DNA of 38,861 nt from Lachnospiraceae bacterium (lineage in GTDB: Bacteria > Bacillota > Clostridia > Lachnospirales > Lachnospiraceae). Below are positions 8,214-16,148 of the stretch, piece by piece. The stretch lies in assembly GCA_014804785.1 (NCBI GenBank), contig JAAUZD010000031.1:6217-45077 (forward strand), in the 5' to 3' direction. Numbering within the stretch: position 1 is the first letter of the stretch; each line of letters opens with the position of its first letter. Under the pieces are notes generated by a model, which saw nothing but the letters and a program-made list of their open reading frames with translations, did no database searches and had not been told where the DNA came from. A program made the translations under genes and the position numbers.

Positions 8214-9545
8214 ATGATAGAAAAAGAAATCAGAAGAAAGAAAATAAGCGAAGCGTCAAGAGAGAGAAGAAGAAAACGTAGAAAAAGAGTTGTAATGGTG
8301 GAGATGATTACAGTTTTTTTCTTCATAGTAGCAGGCCTTGCAGGGGGAATTGTGTTTCTCTGGAATATGATGCCTGAAATAAAGATAGCGAAGCAGCTTG
8401 AAGCAGCGGGAGAATATGTACAGACAGAGGATTACGAGGGGGCTATTGCATCCTGCGAGGAAGCCCTGAGAATAGATTCAAAATCCATTAAGGCATATAG
8501 AGCTATGGCAGGTGTTTACTTGACCCAGGAGGATTGGGAATCGGCGGAACAGGTATTATACAGAGGATGGGAAACGACTCAGGATGAAAGTCTTCTGCAG
8601 GAATATTGTGTACATCTTTTAAATGATGCCGTTGCGGATATCAATGCACAGAACTGCACTTTGCAGACACTTGAGAAATGTGTGATGGCCCTTGAAGAGG
8701 ATCAGGTGAATGCCGACGGATACAAACTGCTTGATGCCTGTTACGGACGACTGTTCATGAGTGAAGATACAGAACTGTTTTGTAATGGGGAAGATAGTGA
8801 TTTATGCGCTTTTAATCAGTATCTGGAAATCATGAACAGGATGCTTGCCATTTATCAGGCAAATCCGGTAGAGGAACTGAAAGCGGAAATCATCAAGTTT
8901 GCAGTGCCGGCAAATCCTGTGTTGTGGCTGGATGTAAGACATATAACTGATTATCAGAATCTCCTTTCCCAGATAGCGGCAATGGATGAGGAAGGGCAGA
9001 GCGCACAGCTTGCCGCCTGTCTTGCAAAAGCAGCGTGGGCACAGGATACTTTTGAAGAAGCATTTGCAATTTTTGATTCTGGTGAATTTGCGCCTATCAA
9101 AGAATTTATGCAGTCAGAAGAATATATATCTATCAGAGATCAGTTTATTGATGGAACTATGGAGTATTGGGATGGAAAGACATACATACCTGTCAGCCGG
9201 GAGAAAATGAAGCTGATGCAGGAAGACGGACACTGGACATTTTCCTTTGCAGATTTTGATGATTGCCCGCATAGCGCCGGTGTCATCAAAGTATGGGGAG
9301 CAAAGCAAGAGGATGCAGGTGTGCAAAGGTTGTGCATTTCTTATGAACCGGCGGCTGAAAATGGAGAATATTATCCTCACACGACATATGAATTTGTATA
9401 TCTTTACAGTAATGTAAAAATTGGTGGAGAATACGTACCACAGATGAATTACCGGTTTGAAACAAGGGTGTCGATGCCGGAAGGCACTACTTCCTATCTC
9501 ATCGGTGACTGGGGCGGAGAACATGAGTGGGTGACAGAATATTGA
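8214..9545 (+). CDS. Membrane-anchored TPR-repeat protein of unknown function
   Basis: From ATG 8214 the protein has 443 residues: a strongly basic cytoplasmic N-terminus (many R/K up to about residue 27), one membrane helix near 28-50, then a large outer part. The stretch just after the helix reads as two tetratricopeptide repeats (GEYVQTEDYEGAIASCEEAL, then a second with VYLTQEDWESAEQVLYRGW), suggesting a protein-interaction scaffold on the outer face. The C-terminal 300 residues match nothing I recognise. A GTG at 8178 would extend the frame by 12 residues, but it abuts the mRNA hairpin and has no ribosome site. The site for 8214 is also weak (TTGGGG). It appears monocistronic. Confidence 0.75.
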   Translation: MIEKEIRRKKISEASRERRRKRRKRVVMVEMITVFFFIVAGLAGGIVFLWNMMPEIKIAKQLEAAGEYVQTEDYEGAIASCEEALRIDSKSIKAYRAMAGVYLTQEDWESAEQVLYRGWETTQDESLLQEYCVHLLNDAVADINAQNCTLQTLEKCVMALEEDQVNADGYKLLDACYGRLFMSEDTELFCNGEDSDLCAFNQYLEIMNRMLAIYQANPVEELKAEIIKFAVPANPVLWLDVRHITDYQNLLSQIAAMDEEGQSAQLAACLAKAAWAQDTFEEAFAIFDSGEFAPIKEFMQSEEYISIRDQFIDGTMEYWDGKTYIPVSREKMKLMQEDGHWTFSFADFDDCPHSAGVIKVWGAKQEDAGVQRLCISYEPAAENGEYYPHTTYEFVYLYSNVKIGGEYVPQMNYRFETRVSMPEGTTSYLIGDWGGEHEWVTEY

Positions 9546-9555
9546 TAAGGACGGA

Positions 9556-9622
9556 GCCGGCGCTGTATACTTCGCCGGCAGACTGATTGGACACAAGCAG
9601 CCTCCTCAAACTGAGGAGGCTG
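9556..9622. terminator. Two consecutive stem-loops after the TPR gene
   Basis: GCCGGCG (9556-9562) pairs with CGCCGGC (9573-9579). Then CAGCCTCCTC (9598-9607) pairs with GAGGAGGCTG (9613-9622) around a 5-nt loop. The second is very stable, but neither has a T run, so they may mark the mRNA end or an attenuator rather than a classic terminator. Confidence 0.45.
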
Positions 9623-9656
9623 TCACTATCTTGGAAAAATAAGGTCAGGTATAAAA

Positions 9657-10829
9657 GTGATTTCGGTTTTATCTAAGCTATTCATTAAAAATCATACGAA
9701 TACATCAGATGCCAGGGTGCGCCGGTTATATGGGATGCTTTGCGGCGCGGTGGGAATTGCGTTGAATGTTTTTTTGTTTCTGATAAAATTTTTTGCAGGT
9801 CAGTTTTCAGGTTCCATTGCCATAACGGCGGATGCTTTTAACAATCTTTCAGACGCAGGTTCTTCCATCATTACGCTGGTCGGATTTAAAATGGCAGGCC
9901 AGAAGCCGGATAGTCATCATCCTTTTGGACATGGAAGAATAGAATATATATCGGGGCTTTTGGTATCTGTTATTATTTTACTGATGGGAGTTGAACTTCT
10001 CAAATCCTCAATTGGTAAGATGCTCCATCCGGAAGTAATAGATACAAGTGCGTTGGTACTGATAATCCTTGTGATTTCCATATGTGTGAAATTATATATG
10101 TTTTTTTATAACAGCCGGATTAGTAAGAAAATTGACAGTGCAGCAATGATGGCGGCTGCAAAAGACAGTATCAGCGATAGTGTTTCTACGATTGTGGTTT
10201 TATTCACCACGCTGCTTGCTCATTTTCTGAACATACAGGCGGATGGCTGGTGCGGTATATTGGTGGCGGTGTTTGTTCTCTGGACAGGAATCGGCGCTAT
10301 GAGAGATACAGTTGGACCGCTTCTTGGACAGCCGCCGGAACCGGAATTTGTAAAACAGGTAGAAGATATTATCATGGAGTATACAAAACAGGGAGTACTG
10401 GGGCTCCATGATTTGGTAGTACATAATTATGGACCTGGCAGAGTGATGCTGTCGGTTCACGTTGAAGTACCCTCCACGGGAGACCTGCTGGTTTTACATG
10501 ATATGATTGATATGATAGAGCACAGGCTTGCGCATGAACTTAATTGTAACGCAGTGATTCACATGGATCCTGTCTGTGTAGATGATGAGTTGACGAATCA
10601 TATTAAGCATAAGCTGGAGAAAGTAGTTGCAGGGATGGAAGGAAATGTAAGGTTCCATGATTTCCGCATCGTGCATGGTGCGACGCATACGAATCTGATT
10701 TTTGATATCGTTGTTCCCTATGATTACATTATGTCTGATGAAGAAGTAGTGTCGTACATGAAGAATCAGATAGCAAAAATGGGTGAAAACTATATGGCTG
10801 TGATAGATGTGGATAAGGCTTATGGGTAA
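9657..10829 (+). CDS. Cation diffusion facilitator (CDF) metal/H+ antiporter
   Basis: Exports divalent metal (Zn, Mn, Fe or similar) across the membrane in exchange for protons. The 390-residue protein carries the CDF signature ADAFNNLSDAG near residue 60, with the first metal-site aspartates, then HHPFGHGR near 90, and the second site in AAKDSISDSVS near 170. Six membrane helices precede a cytoplasmic C-terminal dimerisation domain with HVEVPS. The C-terminal extension, about 90 residues beyond a single such domain, looks like a repeated ferredoxin-like fold. It starts with GTG; AAGGTCAGG lies upstream. The metal cannot be told from sequence. Confidence 0.92.
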   Translation: MISVLSKLFIKNHTNTSDARVRRLYGMLCGAVGIALNVFLFLIKFFAGQFSGSIAITADAFNNLSDAGSSIITLVGFKMAGQKPDSHHPFGHGRIEYISGLLVSVIILLMGVELLKSSIGKMLHPEVIDTSALVLIILVISICVKLYMFFYNSRISKKIDSAAMMAAAKDSISDSVSTIVVLFTTLLAHFLNIQADGWCGILVAVFVLWTGIGAMRDTVGPLLGQPPEPEFVKQVEDIIMEYTKQGVLGLHDLVVHNYGPGRVMLSVHVEVPSTGDLLVLHDMIDMIEHRLAHELNCNAVIHMDPVCVDDELTNHIKHKLEKVVAGMEGNVRFHDFRIVHGATHTNLIFDIVVPYDYIMSDEEVVSYMKNQIAKMGENYMAVIDVDKAYG

Positions 10830-10870
10830 AAATGTAAAAGATGAGATAAGATGAATATGATTGGGGAAGA

Positions 10871-10891
10871 TAAAATGCGTCAGATAAAAAA
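10871..10891. repeat. 21-nt exact repeat, copy 2
   Basis: Identical to 2011-2031. It spans the probable start codon at 10875 of the large membrane protein gene. Confidence 0.6.
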
Positions 10892-13118
10892 GCATAATTA
10901 CTATTTTATATTCAGTCTGGCAGAACTGATTTTGCTGCTTGTATTTAGTATAAACGTTTTGTCAAAAGCTGTTTTGGAATATGATTTTTGTGAATATCCG
11001 GTGGATATGTCAGGTGATGCAGTAAGAATCTATACAGAAAAAATTGGCGTGCCTGAAGGAATTTATAAGGTGACAGTTCAATATGAAAAGGACAGGGGAA
11101 ATGGTCTATGTTATGCACAGGCGAGCGAAAAAGGAGTACATAGCCTATACTCAGACCGTGTAAGGCTTTCTTATCTTCAGTCGGAGAGAAGCTTTGATAT
11201 TTATGTAAATGATGATGTAGATGATCTGCAGCTTGTTGTTGAAGCAGAAGTAAACAGTGACTTCTGGATTAACAGAATCTATATTGAAACGGCGTCAAAT
11301 TCAAAGATCTATCAGATTTTCTGCATGGCTGTAAAATTACTTATTTTAAATGCCATAGTTGCGGTTATTTACTATAGAAATAAAAAGTTCAAAAAAGGTA
11401 CAGAAGTAGTCTGCATATTTGTGATTGGCATGATAGCATCGCTTGGTCTGATGGAAGAGTATATTTTGTACGGACATGATCTGATGTTTCATCTGATGAG
11501 GATAGAAGGGCTGAAGGACGGTCTGCTTGCAGGCGGATATCCGGTAAGACTGCAGCCAAACTGGTTTAACGGATGGGGGTATCCGGTATCCATTATGTAT
11601 GGTGATCAGTTGTTGTATTTTCCCGCATTTTTGCGTCTTGCGGGAGTGAGCCTTCATAATGCATACAAATGCTATATTGCTGCTGTAAATATTGGGACAG
11701 CAGCAGTGGCTTACTATGCTTTTTTTAAAATCTCCAAAGACAAAAAAACAGCGCTGTTTGGAAGCTGCCTTTATACATTATCACCCTATCGGCTGAGCTG
11801 CATTTATGTGCGTGCAGCGCTTGGAGAGTATTCCGCAATGCTGTTTCTGCCTCTTGTAATCCTGTGCTTCTGGTATGCATTTGAAGCAAAAGAGGATGAA
11901 AAAATCACGTATGATAAATTAGCTGCACCCGTAGTAGGATTTACCGGTCTGATTCAGACCCATGTGCTGTCCTGTTTCCTGACAGCCTTTATGATTATTA
12001 TTTTCTGCATCCTTTGTTTCAAAAGAATATTCAGAAAAAACGTGTTGACTTATCTATTTCAGACGGCATTCATAACAATACTTGTCAATCTCTGGTTCAT
12101 CGTACCTTTTTTTCAGTATATGGGAGAAGCATTCGTGGTAAATGCCGAGGCGGAGATGACGCCGGCTTTTCAGAGATGGGGAGCAAATTTTGCGGAATTG
12201 TTTGCTGTTTATTGGAATGGAACTTTAAATTCTACGTGGGGGGAAATCGCTTCTATTTCGCAAAAGTTTCCTAAGCCAATCGGAACGGCATATCTTATGA
12301 TATTGATAATAGTATTATGTATGTATGCGCAGGGAAAGATAAAATTGCTGGAGAAAAAGATATTTATATGCAGCCTATTTTTTCTTCTTTCAGGTTTCAT
12401 GGCATCTACCGCATTCCCTTATTATGCCATAAATAAAATATTGCCTGCATTAGGAAGTCTCTTTTTACACATACAGTTTTCCTACCGTTTTTTGACAATG
12501 GCAGGTCTTTTTGGAAGTGTACTGGCAGTATTTGTCATGATGGAGATTGCAGGAACATATGGAAAAAAGGCAGCCATGGCAGCCGCAGCGCTGGTGGGAC
12601 TGATATCTGTTCTGCAGGGCGCCCAGTTCATTTACAGTGCAATGTACAGAGGAGACGTTTTCCTTGCATATGACATTGCCGCGCTGGATAACAATGCAGT
12701 TTCAACCGGTGAATATCTTTATGAAGGATCCAATGGTCCTGCGACAGAAGGACAGCAGTTCCCAGTGGGAGAAGGGGCTGTGATAGAGGGATTTCAAAAG
12801 CGATATAATGAAATAACGCTGACTTGTAAAAGCGAAAAGGAAGATGCTTGTATTTTGATGCCTTTGTTTTATTACATTGGCTATGAAGCGCGTGATGTTG
12901 CGACAAATCGGAAATTGGAACTTGTCAGAAGTACGGATAATAACAGAATAAGGGTCAATCTGCCGCAAGGATATGAGGGAACGTTTCAAGTACGCTTTAA
13001 AGAGCTTCCGGTATGGCGCGCGGCAAAGCTTACTTCTCTTCTGGTAATCCTGTTTATTTTTTGCAATTGGATTATTAGGAAAAAGAAGAGTTGCACAGCC
13101 TATTTAAAACGTGTATAA
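10875..13118 (+). CDS. Large polytopic membrane protein, GT-C-like (6-pyruvoyl-tetrahydropterin synthase-related membrane family)
   Basis: The 747-residue protein has one N-terminal helix, an extracytoplasmic beta-rich segment up to about residue 150, then ten or more helices, and a short outer domain before a last helix and basic tail. The segment GHDLMFHLMRIEG and the following YPVRLQPNWFNGWGYP resemble the PTPS-related membrane family, whose folds look like GT-C glycosyltransferases; despite the name there is no link to pterins. It probably handles lipid-linked sugars or a cell-surface polymer. I chose ATG 10875 because GGGGAAG lies five bases upstream; an in-frame ATG at 10851 would add eight residues. 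The promoter for gpmI lies in its last codons. Confidence 0.7.
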   Translation: MRQIKKHNYYFIFSLAELILLLVFSINVLSKAVLEYDFCEYPVDMSGDAVRIYTEKIGVPEGIYKVTVQYEKDRGNGLCYAQASEKGVHSLYSDRVRLSYLQSERSFDIYVNDDVDDLQLVVEAEVNSDFWINRIYIETASNSKIYQIFCMAVKLLILNAIVAVIYYRNKKFKKGTEVVCIFVIGMIASLGLMEEYILYGHDLMFHLMRIEGLKDGLLAGGYPVRLQPNWFNGWGYPVSIMYGDQLLYFPAFLRLAGVSLHNAYKCYIAAVNIGTAAVAYYAFFKISKDKKTALFGSCLYTLSPYRLSCIYVRAALGEYSAMLFLPLVILCFWYAFEAKEDEKITYDKLAAPVVGFTGLIQTHVLSCFLTAFMIIIFCILCFKRIFRKNVLTYLFQTAFITILVNLWFIVPFFQYMGEAFVVNAEAEMTPAFQRWGANFAELFAVYWNGTLNSTWGEIASISQKFPKPIGTAYLMILIIVLCMYAQGKIKLLEKKIFICSLFFLLSGFMASTAFPYYAINKILPALGSLFLHIQFSYRFLTMAGLFGSVLAVFVMMEIAGTYGKKAAMAAAALVGLISVLQGAQFIYSAMYRGDVFLAYDIAALDNNAVSTGEYLYEGSNGPATEGQQFPVGEGAVIEGFQKRYNEITLTCKSEKEDACILMPLFYYIGYEARDVATNRKLELVRSTDNNRIRVNLPQGYEGTFQVRFKELPVWRAAKLTSLLVILFIFCNWIIRKKKSCTAYLKRV

Positions 13119-13119
13119 T
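13091..13119 (+). promoter_or_regulatory. gpmI promoter
   Basis: TTGCAC (13091-13096) and a perfect TATAAT (13114-13119) are 17 bp apart, overlapping the end of the preceding gene. An inverted repeat TTGTTA-N6-TAACAA (13135-13152) lies about 10-26 bases past the expected start of transcription and could be an operator. Confidence 0.7.
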
Positions 13120-13194
13120 TCGTATGTGGCAAGATTGTTATTAAAGTAACAAATAAAGCATAGATGAAGTAGAAAAGAAAGAAGGAGAATAGCG

Positions 13195-14736
13195 ATGAAA
13201 AAACCTACAGTATTAATGATTTTAGACGGATATGGTCTGAATGAACGTCAGGATGGCAATGCCGTAGCAGAAGCAAAAACCCCTGTTATGGACAAGCTGA
13301 TGGCAGAATGTCCCTTTGTAAAGGGCAATGCAAGCGGTATGGCGGTAGGACTTCCGGAAGGTCAGATGGGCAACTCTGAAGTTGGGCACTTAAATATGGG
13401 AGCCGGACGTATTGTGTATCAGGAACTGACAAGGATCACGAAGGAAATTCAGGATGGAACCTTCTTTGAAAATCCGGCACTTTTAAAGGCAGTGGAAAAC
13501 TGCAAAAAAAATGATTCTGCACTCCATATGTTCGGGCTTCTTTCAGATGGCGGCGTTCACAGTCACAATACCCATCTGTATGGTCTGCTTGAACTGGCAA
13601 AGAGAAACGGACTTACCAAGGTTTATGTGCATTGCTTCTTAGACGGACGTGATACGCCTCCTGCAAGCGGAAAAGGTTATGCAGAGGAACTTGAGGCGGA
13701 GATGAAGAAGATCGGTGTGGGAGAAATCGCATCTGTCACTGGACGCTACTATGCAATGGATAGGGACAATAACTATGACAGAGTTCATCTCGCATACGAT
13801 GCCCTTACCAAGGGAGAGGGACTTACAGCATCAAGCGGTCCGGAGGGAATTCAGGCTTCCTACGACAGAGAAGAGACGGATGAGTTTGTAAAACCTACGG
13901 TAGTTGTGAAGGACGGCGCACCGGTTGCCACCATCAAAGATGGAGATTCCGTTATCTTCTTTAATTTCAGACCTGACCGTGCAAGGGAAATTACCAGAAG
14001 CTTCTGTGACGATGACTTTAAGGGATTTGAGAGAGGCAAAAGACTGGATATCACTTATGTATGCTTCTCCGATTATGATCCTACGATTCCAAACAAAGAG
14101 ATTGCTTTCCATAAGATTTCTGTGACCAATACCTTTGGAGAATGGCTGGCAGCAAACCATATGAAACAGGCGAGAATTGCAGAGACCGAAAAATATGCTC
14201 ACGTAACCTTCTTCTTCAATGGAGGCGTAGAGGAGCCAAACGAAGGAGAAGACAGGATTTTGGTAAACTCTCCGAAAGATGTTGCAACTTATGATCTTAA
14301 GCCCCAGATGAGCGCTTATGAGGTTTGCGATAAGCTGGTAGAGGCAATTAAATCAAATCAATATGATGTAATCATCATTAACTTTGCCAACCCGGATATG
14401 GTTGGTCATACAGGTGTGGAGAACGCTGCAATTAAAGCTGTGGAAGCTGTGGATGAATGCGTAGGGAAAGCAGTTGATGCAATCAAAGAAGTAAACGGAC
14501 AGATGTTCATCTGCGCAGATCACGGCAATGCAGAGCAGCTTGTGGATTATGAGACGGGAGCTCCTTTTACTGCTCACACCACTAATCCCGTTCCTTTTAT
14601 TATCGTAAATGCAGATCCCGCATATACGTTAAGAGAAGGCGGTTGCCTGGCAGATATCGTTCCTACCATGATTGAGATGATGGGAATGGAGCAGCCGGAA
14701 GAAATGACAGGAAAATCTCTGTTGATCAAAAAATAA
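13195..14736 (+). CDS. gpmI: 2,3-bisphosphoglycerate-independent phosphoglycerate mutase
   Basis: Converts 3-phosphoglycerate to 2-phosphoglycerate using two Mn ions and a phosphoserine intermediate, with no bisphosphoglycerate cofactor. The 513-residue protein has D11 in ILDGYG, the catalytic serine S61 in GNSEVGH, the substrate-binding DGGVHSHNTH and DGRDTPP, GRYYAMDRD, and the C-terminal metal sites ADHGNAE and TAHTTNPVP. AAGGAG precedes the ATG. It has its own promoter and terminator, so it is a single-gene unit here, unlike the Bacillus operon in which pgm sits between tpiA and eno. Confidence 0.98.
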   Translation: MKKPTVLMILDGYGLNERQDGNAVAEAKTPVMDKLMAECPFVKGNASGMAVGLPEGQMGNSEVGHLNMGAGRIVYQELTRITKEIQDGTFFENPALLKAVENCKKNDSALHMFGLLSDGGVHSHNTHLYGLLELAKRNGLTKVYVHCFLDGRDTPPASGKGYAEELEAEMKKIGVGEIASVTGRYYAMDRDNNYDRVHLAYDALTKGEGLTASSGPEGIQASYDREETDEFVKPTVVVKDGAPVATIKDGDSVIFFNFRPDRAREITRSFCDDDFKGFERGKRLDITYVCFSDYDPTIPNKEIAFHKISVTNTFGEWLAANHMKQARIAETEKYAHVTFFFNGGVEEPNEGEDRILVNSPKDVATYDLKPQMSAYEVCDKLVEAIKSNQYDVIIINFANPDMVGHTGVENAAIKAVEAVDECVGKAVDAIKEVNGQMFICADHGNAEQLVDYETGAPFTAHTTNPVPFIIVNADPAYTLREGGCLADIVPTMIEMMGMEQPEEMTGKSLLIKK

Positions 14737-14753
14737 TTTAAGAGATAATATAG

Positions 14754-14793
14754 AAGCCCGCAGGTTAAGATTTTATTAATCTGCGGGCTTTTT
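14754..14793 (+). terminator. gpmI terminator
   Basis: AAGCCCGCAG (14754-14763) pairs with CTGCGGGCTT (14781-14790), followed by TTTC. The T run overlaps the -35 region of the next promoter. Confidence 0.9.
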
Positions 14794-14794
14794 C

Positions 14795-14849
14795 TTGACA
14801 GCGTATTACATGTAACGTATTATAAGTGTATTAATAATGTTAGTACACT
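14795..14849 (+). promoter_or_regulatory. Promoter and likely self-operator of the GntR-ABC operon
   Basis: TTGACA (14795-14800) and TATTAT (14818-14823) are 17 bp apart. The spacer contains the palindrome TTACATGTAA (14806-14815) flanked by a direct repeat CGTATTA (14802-14808 and 14816-14822). Right after the -10 lies the inverted repeat AGTGTA-N13-TACACT (14825-14849). The density of symmetric elements fits binding by the GntR-type product of the first gene. Confidence 0.65.
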
Positions 14850-14883
14850 ATATACGATGTGTGGCAGAGAAAGGAGAGTGTGC

Positions 14884-15246
14884 ATGATACTCATAGATTA
14901 CAGAGATGCAAGACCTATCTATGAACAAGTGGTAGAAAGATTTAAGATGCTGATACTGCGCGGTGTGCTGAGCCCGGATGATAAGATTCCGTCTGTGCGG
15001 AATCTGGCGGTTGATCTGTCTATCAATCCCAATACGATCCAGCGCGCCTATTCGGAACTGGAGCGGCAGGGATATATTTTTACCGTAAAGGGTAAGGGGA
15101 ATTTTGTTTCAGACAGCAGACAGCTGCTTGCCAACTACAGAAAAGAAATATTTGATGAGCTTCATAGAATCTGCAGTACTGCTTTTGAGATTGGCATTAC
15201 GGAAGAGGAACTTGTTCAAAGCATAAGAGGGGAGAGAGGCCTATGA
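14884..15246 (+). CDS. GntR-family transcriptional regulator, YtrA subfamily
   Basis: The 120-residue protein has only a winged-helix DNA-binding domain (PIYEQVVERFKMLILRG..., SVRNLAVDLSINPNTIQRAY, then ERQGYIFTVKGKG wing) and a short C-terminal helix. The lack of an effector domain is typical of YtrA proteins, which repress adjacent ABC transporter operons. The start at 14884 has AAGGAG seven bases upstream; an in-frame ATG at 14857 has none. It overlaps the ATPase gene by four bases (ATGA), showing translational coupling. It likely represses its own operon through the inverted repeats at 14802-14849. Confidence 0.93.
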   Translation: MILIDYRDARPIYEQVVERFKMLILRGVLSPDDKIPSVRNLAVDLSINPNTIQRAYSELERQGYIFTVKGKGNFVSDSRQLLANYRKEIFDELHRICSTAFEIGITEEELVQSIRGERGL

Positions 15247-16148
15247 TTGAAATTAGGAATGTGACGAAATCATATGATAAGATAAAAGCGGTCGATAATG
15301 TCAGCGTGACGATTAAGGAAAATACCGTGTTTGGTCTGATTGGAACCAATGGGGCAGGCAAGAGCACGGTGCTTAGGATGCTTGCCGGCGTATTGGAACC
15401 TGAACAGGGAGAAATCGCAATAGATGGTCTGCCTGTGTTTGACAATATGGAGGCGAAAAAGAACATTTATTTCATCGCTGATGAACCTTATTTTTTTGCC
15501 AACAGCAATGCCGTGGATATGCAGAAATATTTGTGCAGCATCTACCCGGAATTTGCGGTGGAGGATTTTTATAATTATCTGGTGAATTTCGGACTGGATA
15601 AAAAGCGCAAGATCAACACTTATTCAAAGGGCATGAAAAAACAGCTGGCGCTGATATGCGGTGTATGCAGCAACGCAAAGTATCTGCTGTGCGATGAGAC
15701 CTTTGACGGTCTAGACCCGGTTATGCGTCAGGGAATCAAGAGTATTTTTGCCAGCGAAATGGAACGGCGGGGAATGACGCCTGTGATTGCCTCCCATAAT
15801 TTGAGGGAACTTGAGGATATCTGCGATCATGTAGGACTGTTGCATAAAGGAGGCGTTCTTTTATCCAAAGACCTTGAGGATATGAAGTGCAATATCCAGA
15901 AAGTGCAGTGTGTATTTAAGACCATTGAAGATGAAGCTAAGGTCATTTCAGCCCTTGATATTATGAAAAATGAAAAGAGAGGCTCTTTAAATGTGCTTAC
16001 AGTGCGGGGAAATAAGGCGGAAATACATGCTATTTTTGCAACCGTCAACACCATTTTCTTTGAGGCGCTGCCTCTTTCCCTGGAAGAAATATTCATAAGC
16101 GAAACGGAGGTAGTAGGATATGACATCAAAAAGCTCATTCTTGGTTAG
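15243..16148 (+). CDS. ABC transporter ATP-binding protein (YtrB-like)
   Basis: ATPase of an export-type ABC transporter. The 301-residue protein has Walker A GTNGAGKST (residues 34-42), an ABC signature of the YSKGMKKQ form, Walker B LLCDETFDGLDP and a switch histidine in ASHNL. The YSKGM signature is usual in the YtrB/EcsA/CcmA-like export group. About 80 C-terminal residues lie beyond the core. It lies between its regulator and the permease, overlapping both. Confidence 0.93.
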   Translation: MIEIRNVTKSYDKIKAVDNVSVTIKENTVFGLIGTNGAGKSTVLRMLAGVLEPEQGEIAIDGLPVFDNMEAKKNIYFIADEPYFFANSNAVDMQKYLCSIYPEFAVEDFYNYLVNFGLDKKRKINTYSKGMKKQLALICGVCSNAKYLLCDETFDGLDPVMRQGIKSIFASEMERRGMTPVIASHNLRELEDICDHVGLLHKGGVLLSKDLEDMKCNIQKVQCVFKTIEDEAKVISALDIMKNEKRGSLNVLTVRGNKAEIHAIFATVNTIFFEALPLSLEEIFISETEVVGYDIKKLILG

